A stretch of 64,000 bases of DNA from Streptomyces sp. A0642 (GTDB lineage Bacteria > Actinomycetota > Actinomycetes > Streptomycetales > Streptomycetaceae), in assembly GCF_004795105.1 (NCBI RefSeq), contig NZ_SSBL01000019.1, forward strand, positions 88,549 to 152,548, read 5' to 3'. The notes below the pieces were generated by a model. The model saw nothing but the letters and a program-made list of their open reading frames with translations. It did not search any database and was not told the DNA's origin. Within the stretch, counting starts at the first letter, position 1; each line of letters opens with the position of its first letter. Of this stretch, positions 33,246-40,194 are shown piece by piece. A program made the translations under genes and the position numbers.

Positions 33246-33253
33246 CCGCCCGG

Positions 33254-33292
33254 AGGCCCCGGATCGCGCCAATCTCCAGCGATCCGGGGCCT
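33254..33292 (+). terminator. Strong hairpin terminator
   Basis: A perfect 14-bp stem (AGGCCCCGGATCGC and complement) with an 11-nt loop, 9 nt after the endolysin stop and just before late element 5. Confidence 0.75.
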
Positions 33293-33297
33293 TCGCG

Positions 33298-33333
33298 CTG
33301 TCCTGGCACAGGCGGCGGCCGGACAAGGGGTGA
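33298..33333 (+). promoter_or_regulatory. Bipartite late element 5
   Basis: CTGTCC, 20 nt, CAAGGGGTGA, 27 nt before the ATG at 33361. Confidence 0.6.
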
Positions 33334-33360
33334 CAGGCAGGCCAAAGATCGAGGAGCGCC

Positions 33361-33723
33361 ATGACGACCGAGCCCGACCCCACAATGGGGCAGCTGTGGC
33401 GGATGATCGAGGCCGACTCCCGCACCACCAGGCTCCACGTCCAGCAAACGCTCGACGACGTAAAGAAGCGCCTGGACGGCTTCATGACCAAGGACCTCTG
33501 GGAGTCCGAGAAGCGGGCGCTGGAGCAGCGCATCGAAGCGGCCGAGCGGGAATTGCGCGCGCAGGCAGCTCGGCACAACGCGCTGAAGGAAAAGCTCGAA
33601 CGCGAAGCGCAGGAAGAAGCCCAAGCGCGCCGCCAGAACGGCCGCGAGTTCATCTACAAGGGCGTCATCCCCGTCCTCGCTCTGCTGGTCGCGGCGATCT
33701 CCTTGTACCTCGGCATGCGCTGA
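33361..33723 (+). CDS. XhlA-like membrane protein, likely holin component
   Basis: 120 residues. A charged coiled coil (about residues 20-95) ends in one membrane helix at the C-terminus (YKGVIPVLALLVAAISLYLG). This soluble-helix/terminal-anchor plan is that of XhlA-type hemolysin/holin accessory proteins. It lies immediately after the endolysin with its own late element. It could act with the two-helix protein at 39518. Holin function is inferred from architecture and position. Confidence 0.65.
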   Translation: MTTEPDPTMGQLWRMIEADSRTTRLHVQQTLDDVKKRLDGFMTKDLWESEKRALEQRIEAAERELRAQAARHNALKEKLEREAQEEAQARRQNGREFIYKGVIPVLALLVAAISLYLGMR

Positions 33724-33727
33724 CTCC

Positions 33728-33762
33728 CTGTCTCAGCGCCCGCGAGCACGCCCAAGAGGCGA
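33728..33762 (+). promoter_or_regulatory. Bipartite late element 6
   Basis: CTGTCT, 19 nt, CAAGAGGCGA, 29 nt before the GTG at 33792. Confidence 0.55.
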
Positions 33763-33791
33763 AAGAATGGCCGTCACCGGAGGAGGACCGC

Positions 33792-35681
33792 GTGGGCATC
33801 CAGCCGCACATTCCGCAGCGTCACCAGCACGAGACGCTGGGCATGCAGCGCCTGGCCGTCGTCTCTGAGGACTACTGGGACTTCAAGCCCACGCAGCGAG
33901 TCCAGACCACCGACGGATTCCCCGGCACGGTCACGGCCGTCCAGGACGGCCCGTTCCCGGGCTCCGAGGAGTACCAGGTCACTCTGGACGGCGGAATGGG
34001 CGGTGGCGCCTACACGGCCTCCCAGCTGCGTCCGGCGGCCAGTGCCACGGCGGCCATGGAGCAGACGGCGGCCGCCGACTACCCGGAGCTGGCCCAAGTC
34101 CTCGTCGACCGCCCCGACCCGGCGCTGCAGCAGGTCTTCGCGGCCAGGACGGCAGCGGCCGCGCCGGTCAGCGTCGCGCCGGAGCTCTTCGCCTCACTGG
34201 TCACCACGGCGGCCGCCGACGCCGACTTCCGTTTCCAGGTCACCGCCGCCTGGCGCGACGTCGTCGCCAAGGCCAAGCGAATCCGCACCGAGGGTCGCCT
34301 GCGCGTCACCATGGCCAGCGACGGCCTCGTCTTCGCCGAGGTCAAGGGCGACCACGAGGTCTACGAGACCGGCCTGCAGCGCTTCCCCGGCAAGATGGCC
34401 GCGCACGTCTGGTCCTGCGGCTGCAAGTGGGGCGCCTACCACTGGGGCGCCGACGACGACTTCAGCCGCTTCGCCGGACGCATGTGCTCCCACGCGCTGG
34501 CCCTGCAGTACGAGGCCCAGTCCCGGGGCATGTTCGGCAAGGACATCAACGCCGACGAGGAACGCCCCTCCTGGGTGCCGCGCAAGGTCGTCGTCCGCTA
34601 CGACATCGACGCCGACCAGCACCGCCTCGCACCCGCCACGGCGGCCCGGAGAGAAGCGTCGGTCAACCCCCACGGTCTGTACCTGCGGTTCGGCGACTGG
34701 TCGCGTGATGAACGGTCCAATAACAACATCACCGGCGGCAAGGAGGACGGGGTCAGCGTCTACGACCTCGACCACAAGGGCAACCCGATGGACCCCGACC
34801 CACACGGCGAGACCGAGCACTGGCCGATGGAGGAGATGCACGGCCGGATCGGGAACGCTGAGAGCGACCGAAAGTGGGGCAACGACCGCCCTCACCGCCA
34901 AGCGCACATTGTGAAGGGTGACATCGTCGGATTCGGGCAGGACAACGAGCCGTTGCTGCAGAACGTGAAGCGCGTCGGTGACTGGATGGATCACCGGCAC
35001 CACTTCATGCCCGACGCCAAGCCGCACCCTCTCGGTCGCAGCGAAGACCACGAGGAGTACGAACCGCCGGAGCACCTTCCCGAACACAACCACGTGGCAT
35101 CTCTGATCGGCCCTCCCCTCTCCGACGTTGCCCGTGTGGCCGTGGCTGCCGGGGAAAATCACTTGGAGGTCTCGCTGGCCCTGAGCGCGGTCGGAGTCAT
35201 GGCTTCGGTGGATGCGCCGTTCGGTGAGCCGTCGGGGACGTCGTATCAGCTGCCGAAGGCGCCGGGGGCGACGCAGAAGAAGATGCCGTGGGAGAACCCG
35301 GCGTCGGCCGGGCCGCTCGCGGGCGCGGACCCGACGGGGTGGAACCGGAAGCTGCCGCTGGAGTCGTACGCGGCGCTGGAATCGGCCCTGTTCGAGCCCG
35401 GCGGCGCGGAGGCGGAGCTGCACGACGAGCCGGAGGGCGCGCTGCCCGCGACTGACGGGGTGCAGCTCCCGTCCGACGACGAGGCGCTCACGCCGTCGCT
35501 GGGCGGCCTGCGGACGCACGCCCTGAAGGACTTCACCCTCGCCGAGCGGCAGGCGCTCATCAATGAGGGGGAGGGGGTCCTGGCCGCGAACCTGGACCGC
35601 CTGAGTATCGAGGGAACCCACTACGCCGACCTGGAGCAGATCCTGGCGGCACAGGAGGACGACACCACATGGCTGGAATGA
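33792..35681 (+). CDS. Large protein with SWIM-type zinc finger
   Basis: 629 residues. GTG 33792 is chosen because GGAGGAGG lies 5 nt upstream. Residues 1-190 are mixed. SCGCKWGAYHW followed by MCSHALALQYE gives C-x-C-x20-C-x-H (Cys 209, 211, 232, His 234), the SWIM zinc-finger pattern used for DNA or protein binding. A His/Asp-rich central region follows, then an acidic Pro/Gly-rich part and a helical C-terminus. I associate proteins of this type with the structural region of large actinophages, but the role is not known. Confidence 0.65.
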   Translation: MGIQPHIPQRHQHETLGMQRLAVVSEDYWDFKPTQRVQTTDGFPGTVTAVQDGPFPGSEEYQVTLDGGMGGGAYTASQLRPAASATAAMEQTAAADYPELAQVLVDRPDPALQQVFAARTAAAAPVSVAPELFASLVTTAAADADFRFQVTAAWRDVVAKAKRIRTEGRLRVTMASDGLVFAEVKGDHEVYETGLQRFPGKMAAHVWSCGCKWGAYHWGADDDFSRFAGRMCSHALALQYEAQSRGMFGKDINADEERPSWVPRKVVVRYDIDADQHRLAPATAARREASVNPHGLYLRFGDWSRDERSNNNITGGKEDGVSVYDLDHKGNPMDPDPHGETEHWPMEEMHGRIGNAESDRKWGNDRPHRQAHIVKGDIVGFGQDNEPLLQNVKRVGDWMDHRHHFMPDAKPHPLGRSEDHEEYEPPEHLPEHNHVASLIGPPLSDVARVAVAAGENHLEVSLALSAVGVMASVDAPFGEPSGTSYQLPKAPGATQKKMPWENPASAGPLAGADPTGWNRKLPLESYAALESALFEPGGAEAELHDEPEGALPATDGVQLPSDDEALTPSLGGLRTHALKDFTLAERQALINEGEGVLAANLDRLSIEGTHYADLEQILAAQEDDTTWLE

Positions 35682-36085
35682 CGGACAGCACGCTCTCGAA
35701 CGAGGCCGCTGCGGAGGACAGCATGGACCCCTTCGGCGGGGGCAGCCACGTCATCTCGTGGCCGCGCGCGGTGACGGTCGGCCAGCTCACCGACGAGATC
35801 GCGCAGGCGCTCGGCAACGAGGTGAGCATCGCTGTAGCGATGCCGACGGACGCCAACGGCGCCGACCGCGAGGTCAGCGGCCAGCACCCGCTGAAGATCT
35901 TCGTGACGCCGCCGTCGACCGATCTCGCCGCCGTAAAGCAGCTGCTGGCCGCACACCGTCCGGATCCGCACTACGGCATGTCGGACGAGGACATCAAGCG
36001 CGGCAGTCTGGAGCGGAAGATCCGCTCCGGCGAGGAACTGACGATGGCTGAGGTTCAGGCCGCGCTGCGGATGCTCATTCGCTGA
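35669..36085 (+). CDS. Hypothetical protein, structural-unit partner
   Basis: 138 residues. The acidic start is followed by SWPRAVTVGQLTDEIAQALG (alpha/beta) and a C-terminal helix. It starts inside the preceding gene behind GGAGGA and is probably co-translated with the SWIM protein. A bidirectional terminator follows 3 nt after the stop. Confidence 0.6.
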   Translation: MAGMTDSTLSNEAAAEDSMDPFGGGSHVISWPRAVTVGQLTDEIAQALGNEVSIAVAMPTDANGADREVSGQHPLKIFVTPPSTDLAAVKQLLAAHRPDPHYGMSDEDIKRGSLERKIRSGEELTMAEVQAALRMLIR

Positions 36086-36088
36086 CCG

Positions 36089-36129
36089 CTTCGCCCTCGG
36101 CCTGGTTGCACTACAGGCCGAGGGCGAAG
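36089..36129. terminator. Bidirectional terminator
   Basis: A perfect 16-bp stem (CTTCGCCCTCGGCCTG and complement) with a 9-nt loop between two convergent genes. The reverse gene's stop codon lies within the hairpin, so this structure separates late forward transcription from the regulatory island. Confidence 0.75.
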
Positions 36130-36692
36130 ACCGGACCGGCCACGATCGCGCCGAGGGCGGCACCGGCCACGGTCTGCCAGGGGGTGTGGTCCTTGAGCTG
36201 GGCCCGGGACCAGGCGACCATCGGGACGAGCGCGATGGACAGCAGCCACCACGGCCCGTAGAGCAGGCCGAGCATGGCGAGCGCTCCGGTCAGGACCGAG
36301 GTGTGAACGGAGATCTTCCACCACCTGGTGATGGGCCATATCGCTGCCAGCGTGACGAGCATGGCGGCCACCATGGACAGCATCGGGGCCGGGGCGCCGC
36401 CCAGGGACATGGCGGCCAGGCAGATGCCGACGGACGCCAGTATCACGGGGATGACGACCATTCGGCGCGAGCGGTCCGTGAGGTGCCGGTTGCCCCACCG
36501 GCCGTCGCCCTCGCGTATGACGATGTAGGCGATGGGGATGCCCGCGCAGAAGGTGATGGCGAGCAGTCCCCAGCCGATCCCCGGCCAGCCGTACCGGGCG
36601 CCGACGAGCAGGCATAGGGCGACGATGACGTTCTTCGGGTCGACGCCGTCGGTGAGTGCTCTGGCTGCGCGAGTCTTCATCTCAGGGGTCAT
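36111..36692 (-). CDS. PAP2-like membrane phosphatase
   Basis: 193 residues with about five membrane helices. KISVHTSVLTGALAM, then AWSRAQLKDHTPWQTVAGAA, follows the layout of the PAP2/lipid-phosphatase active-site motifs (conserved His, then SR...H...G). Such proteins dephosphorylate lipid phosphates at the membrane. The motif is degenerate, so activity is uncertain. It is the last of four coupled reverse-strand genes; the start overlaps the preceding stop by 4 nt. Confidence 0.65.
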   Translation of the reverse strand: MTPEMKTRAARALTDGVDPKNVIVALCLLVGARYGWPGIGWGLLAITFCAGIPIAYIVIREGDGRWGNRHLTDRSRRMVVIPVILASVGICLAAMSLGGAPAPMLSMVAAMLVTLAAIWPITRWWKISVHTSVLTGALAMLGLLYGPWWLLSIALVPMVAWSRAQLKDHTPWQTVAGAALGAIVAGPVFALGL

Positions 36693-37990
36693 GTGAGGGC
36701 CAGGCGCCTGTCGAGGCTGCTCATGACCACCCGGTTGTTCATGGCTTTCCCGATCGGCAGCAGCGCCTGGGTTGTCCTCTGCAGGTCTGCGCCAGGGTGG
36801 AGGATCGCGTTCTCCGGCGGGCTGTTAAACGGTTCCTGGCCAGCCTTTTTGCGCTGGATCGCGGTACGCAGAAGGTAGGCGGGGACCGTGTGAGGCGGAA
36901 GCCCGAGCTCCTCGGCTGTCCGTTCAGCGCTCTCATACAGGTCCGGGTCGACGTAGTCCTGGAGCGTCAGCGAGGCGTCGCAGATCTGGTTGATCCGTCG
37001 CCGGAGCCGGTAGTCGAGTCCGCGCCAGTTCCAGAAGTCGGCCCACTTGGCAAGCAGGCCGGTCAGGTGGGAGTGCAGTCGGGGGGCTCGCTGGCGAAGC
37101 CAGTTCAGGGACGTTGAGTTGCGGTGGTCTTTGCCGTAGACGACCTCGGGAACCGCCTCGGTGAGGCGGGCCCACAGGGGGCGCAGGTCGTTGACCGCCG
37201 CGTGTGCGTCCATGCGGGCTCCCATGCGCTCCCAGGCGGGAACGGCACTGCCCATCAGGACGAGTGCTACGCAGCCGACGAGGGTGATGTTGGAGGCGAC
37301 GTAGACGAAGGTGTCGCCGCCCAGGAAGGGCTTGTCGGCGAGGCGGGTGACGAGATACCCGGTGCGGACGATTCCGTAGCAGGCGCCGACGGCGCAGCCG
37401 AGCGAGAGTCCTTGCATGGAGATCTTGAAGGATCCCTGGGCGCGGGCATCGCGACCGGCTGCCGAGCACATCATGCTTGCGCAGACCATGCCGAATATGA
37501 GGTAGGCGTAGAAGAGGATCAGGTGGAGGGATCCCCAGAGGTGTCCTGCCTGCTGGAAGATGAAGTCGGCGTCCTCGGTTCCGCGCCCGGTACGCCGGTA
37601 GGCGAGGGGGAAGATCGCGGTGATGACGATGATCGCTCCCCAGGTGACGACGCGGCGGGGGCGGTTGCTGATGGCGCGGCGGTAGCGGGGTTCACGTTTG
37701 CCGTCATCGCGGCCGGGGACGACGGCGATGACCCAGCGCAGAAGTCCGGCGACGGCGGCGATCCCGCACAGGTGCTTGGTGAGGGTGGCGGCGTCGTCGA
37801 TGCCGGTCGCGTCGTAGATGAAGTCCCCGATGGCGCTGATCCTGGTAATCATCGAGACGTCGAGTGCGGCAAAAACAAACCAGAGGGTTCGTCCCTGCGG
37901 TGCACGCAGGGCGGCGGGTGTACGCCAGATGACCACGGCCGTCAGCGGTATGACGACCATCCAGGCAAACAGGTCGGGCGTGTCGGTCAC
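36689..37990 (-). CDS. Seven-helix membrane protein, MAB_1171c/DUF6545-like
   Basis: 433 residues. Seven hydrophobic helices occupy residues 8-245; the remaining 190 residues are a cytoplasmic helical domain with YVDPDLYESAERTAEELGLP and PENAILHPGADL. This matches the actinobacterial MAB_1171c/DUF6545 group that I recall next to ImmA/IrrE genes. A receptor-like or transport function is possible; none is proven. The GTG start overlaps the metallopeptidase stop by 4 nt, so the two are coupled. Confidence 0.7.
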   Translation of the reverse strand: MTDTPDLFAWMVVIPLTAVVIWRTPAALRAPQGRTLWFVFAALDVSMITRISAIGDFIYDATGIDDAATLTKHLCGIAAVAGLLRWVIAVVPGRDDGKREPRYRRAISNRPRRVVTWGAIIVITAIFPLAYRRTGRGTEDADFIFQQAGHLWGSLHLILFYAYLIFGMVCASMMCSAAGRDARAQGSFKISMQGLSLGCAVGACYGIVRTGYLVTRLADKPFLGGDTFVYVASNITLVGCVALVLMGSAVPAWERMGARMDAHAAVNDLRPLWARLTEAVPEVVYGKDHRNSTSLNWLRQRAPRLHSHLTGLLAKWADFWNWRGLDYRLRRRINQICDASLTLQDYVDPDLYESAERTAEELGLPPHTVPAYLLRTAIQRKKAGQEPFNSPPENAILHPGADLQRTTQALLPIGKAMNNRVVMSSLDRRLALT

Positions 37991-38523
37991 CAGGCGCTCC
38001 GGGTTTCGAGGCTGTTTCTCATGTTGCTCAGCAGGTCGGGGGTCGAGTCGGGCGCCCGCTGCAGCCACTCCTCCGCGAAGTAGCCGAACTCCTCGGCGCG
38101 CCGCTCACGTTCTTCGCTGAAATCCGTGCGGCACATGCTTCGTTCCCACAAATCCGCGTCGGTATGAGTGCAGATGCCCTGGAGCATACGGAACAAGGTG
38201 GCCAGATCGAGGGGGTCGGGCTCGTCGCCATTGACCATGTGCCCGACCTCGTGGCCGATGATGTGCCCGTACTGCACGCCGCTTGCTGCCGGATGGACCC
38301 AGATCAGGTCCGTGTCTCCAGCTGTTACCCAGGCGCCGCTCGGACCTCCGGGTGACGCCACGAGCGGATCCCGGCTCAGGACCAGCTCGTTGCCCCGGAC
38401 TTGGCGTACGTACTCGCGTAGCAGCATCTCGGGGGTGCGATCTCCGTTGGGCAGGACGAGACCCTGCAGAGCTTGGGCCCACTCGTGCTTACGGGTCCGT
38501 CCCCACCCCAGCTTGAACTTCAT
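37987..38523 (-). CDS. ImmA/IrrE-type metallopeptidase
   Basis: 178 residues. GHIIGHEVGHMVNGDEPDPLD holds a zinc-protease HExxH (His 91, Glu 92, His 95) with acidic residues downstream, as in ImmA/IrrE peptidases. In known systems (ImmA of ICEBs1, IrrE of Deinococcus) the enzyme cuts a repressor encoded beside it and so induces genes or the element. Here the likely substrate is the EspR-like regulator encoded just upstream (38619-39209). Confidence 0.8.
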   Translation of the reverse strand: MKFKLGWGRTRKHEWAQALQGLVLPNGDRTPEMLLREYVRQVRGNELVLSRDPLVASPGGPSGAWVTAGDTDLIWVHPAASGVQYGHIIGHEVGHMVNGDEPDPLDLATLFRMLQGICTHTDADLWERSMCRTDFSEERERRAEEFGYFAEEWLQRAPDSTPDLLSNMRNSLETRSAW

Positions 38524-38618
38524 CCCCGCCCACCTTGCGCATGATCACTGTCCTCGTTGAATACAGCACTAAGCGTAGGGCACTGGGGTGACATCGATAC
38601 CGTCTGGTCTGTTCTTGA

Positions 38619-39209
38619 TCAATCGTTTGGCGTCGCCGCCTCGATGGCGGCCGAGAGTACGCGGATGACCCCCATGGCCTTCTGGGGGTTGAGTTGCCCG
38701 GCTCCCCGCATGGCAACCATCAGCTCCTCGGTACCCATGCCGCTCTCCTTCGCACGCCGGAAGAGGTTCTGGGCGGCCAGCATCATCTCGATCTCGGCCT
38801 CCGCCTCCCTCGTCTCCGGTGTGGCGTCGGCCCCTGAGAAGAAGTAGGCGGGGCTGACCCGGAAGAAGCTGGCGAGCGCCTGGATGACGTCCTTCGTCGG
38901 GTTAGTCCGCTTTCCGCTGCGGAGTTCTCTCAGGTAGGACGCCTGGATGGGCTGCTTGCCCTGGTCGAGCTTCTCGTTGATCTTGTCCAGGGCGGCAACG
39001 GCCGACTGGTGCTCGGGTGATCCCACGGGCGCTGAATCGATCTCAAACTTTTTCTGTTCGATGTACAACCGTGAGGCACCCTCAGCGATCTCAGGGACTG
39101 AGTAAACCCCCTCGCCTTCCTCTGGCCTCTTCCTCTTCAGCTGCTGCAGGGTCTGAATCTTGGTGGCGAGCGATCCGGCGGGGGCGGGATCGCTCTGGGG
39201 CGCCGTCAT
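38619..39209 (-). CDS. EspR-like helix-turn-helix regulator
   Basis: 196 residues. ASYLRELRSGKRTNPTKDVI then LASFFRVSPAYFF closely resembles the EspR/XRE-type HTH of actinobacteria (SxPYLSQLRSGxRTNP...LAxFF). A basic N-terminus and a long helical C-terminal part surround it. The first gene of the reverse island, it should be the repressor that the neighbouring ImmA-like peptidase controls. It probably binds the 13-bp inverted repeat at 39277-39325. Confidence 0.78.
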   Translation of the reverse strand: MTAPQSDPAPAGSLATKIQTLQQLKRKRPEEGEGVYSVPEIAEGASRLYIEQKKFEIDSAPVGSPEHQSAVAALDKINEKLDQGKQPIQASYLRELRSGKRTNPTKDVIQALASFFRVSPAYFFSGADATPETREAEAEIEMMLAAQNLFRRAKESGMGTEELMVAMRGAGQLNPQKAMGVIRVLSAAIEAATPND

Positions 39210-39276
39210 CGGGGCCCTCCCCTCTCAACTTGGAAAAATCTCCCCGTCGTTCCGCCAGATCCTACCCACGGTGGCG

Positions 39277-39325
39277 ACTTCAGCCACACCGTCACTCTTA
39301 AATGAAGCTTATGTGTGGCTGAAGT
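39277..39325. promoter_or_regulatory. Operator-like inverted repeat
   Basis: ACTTCAGCCACAC and its perfect complement, 23 nt apart. The left arm overlaps the expected -35 of the leftward regulator promoter, and the right arm ends in the first T of the rightward TTGACA. This is a classic position for autoregulation and divergent repression. Confidence 0.6.
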
Positions 39326-39353
39326 TGACACTAAGGGGGCCTGGCGTCATACC
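39325..39353 (+). promoter_or_regulatory. Rightward promoter candidate
   Basis: TTGACA (39325-39330) is a perfect -35. CATACC lies 17 nt later and TACCAT 19 nt later, either of which may be the -10. The downstream product would be a leader followed by the gene at 39518. Confidence 0.5.
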
Positions 39354-39451
39354 ATCGGCGCAGCAATCGACAGAACGTGTGCACGGGGGTGAGCAGGGTG
39401 ACGATCGGAGTGACCTCAGACACCCTGTGCCCCGGAATTGTCACGGGAGTC

Positions 39452-39486
39452 CTGTCTCGTACGGCCCCAAGCGCTGTAACGGGTGA
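39452..39486 (+). promoter_or_regulatory. Bipartite late element 7
   Basis: CTGTCT, 19 nt, TAACGGGTGA, 31 nt before the GTG at 39518. Confidence 0.5.
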
Positions 39487-39517
39487 GACGTCACGTCACC
39501 CAGCACGAGGAGCCGTT

Positions 39518-39823
39518 GTGGCTGTCGTACCCGCACCTGCCGCCGTACGGACGATCGCACCGATCGTTGTCGGGGCCGTCCTGTCCTTCCTCACCACGCG
39601 CGGCATTGAGGTGAGCTCAGAGACTCGTGACTACCTGACCCTGGGCACCGCCGGAGTGCTGGGGTCGACGTACTACGTGGCCCTGCTCGCGCTTGAATCT
39701 CGCTGGCCCCGACTGGGCATCCTTCTCGGCTCCACCGCCAGGCCGATCTACGAGGGAAAGCACCGAAAGGCCAGTTCCGATCCGACGGCCGCCACGTCGG
39801 ACTCTCCGGACGAGAAGCTGTAG
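39518..39823 (+). CDS. Small two-helix membrane protein, holin candidate
   Basis: 101 residues from GTG 39518, with GAGGAG 5 nt upstream. Helices at about 10-27 (IAPIVVGAVLSFLTTRG) and 41-60 are followed by a charged, hydrophilic tail. The layout matches small actinophage holin-type membrane proteins. It is a single-gene unit under its own late element, ended by a 16-bp terminator. The holin role is inferred. Confidence 0.6.
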   Translation: MAVVPAPAAVRTIAPIVVGAVLSFLTTRGIEVSSETRDYLTLGTAGVLGSTYYVALLALESRWPRLGILLGSTARPIYEGKHRKASSDPTAATSDSPDEKL

Positions 39824-39855
39824 ACCGCCAACTACCGCTGAACCAGACCGGAGCA

Positions 39856-39906
39856 AAGGCCCCGGCTGACCACACTTCCCTACCCAGGAAGGTCAGCCGG
39901 GGCCTT
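39856..39906 (+). terminator. Strong hairpin terminator
   Basis: A perfect 16-bp stem (AAGGCCCCGGCTGACC and complement) with a 19-nt loop, 32 nt after the stop at 39823. Confidence 0.75.
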
Positions 39907-40120
39907 CTCGCATGCCAGCACAAGGGTGCGTCGTCCAGTCCAACGAGGCACAGTCCGAACCGTAGCGGGTTATTTCATGTGAGTCTATTTGTCGCCAAAG
40001 AGATGGGCGCCATTCCGCTTGCGTCTCGTCGCAGATTATCCACCGACCTTTGGCCATAGCTTCGCCACCTACACGGTCCTCTCACAAAAGACGCCACATC
40101 GTTGCCGCCCGAGGCCGTTC
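39907..40120. other. AT-richer intergenic stretch
   Basis: 214 nt with no gene. The centre (39966-40110) is clearly poorer in GC than its surroundings. It holds one DnaA-box-like TTATCCACC (40036-40044) and no obvious repeats. Its role is unknown. Confidence 0.4.
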
Positions 40121-40155
40121 CTGTTCGTCGCACCGCAGCCACCCCCAAGGGGCGA
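40121..40155 (+). promoter_or_regulatory. Bipartite late element 8
   Basis: CTGTTC, 19 nt, CAAGGGGCGA, 39 nt before the protease GTG at 40195. Confidence 0.6.
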
Positions 40156-40194
40156 GAGCGCGGAAGCGCTGCAGTCCGCACAGGAGGATGCCCG

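Larger units (their letters stand above)
39210..39517. promoter_or_regulatory. Divergent control region
   Basis: 308 nt without a convincing gene. It contains a leftward -10 (TAGGAT on the minus strand, 39264-39259), a 13-bp inverted repeat (39277-39289 and 39313-39325), a rightward -35 TTGACA (39325-39330) and a late element (39452-39486). It separates the repressor from the rightward late block. Confidence 0.6.

Noticed and set aside
39377..39517. N-terminal extension of the 39518 protein
   Set aside because: The frame is open upstream, but a late element lies inside it and a well-spaced GAGGAG precedes the GTG at 39518. The extension has no membrane or motif character.
40036..40044. DnaA-box-like TTATCCACC as an origin
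   Set aside because: It is a single near-match with no second box, no iterons and no replication gene nearby.
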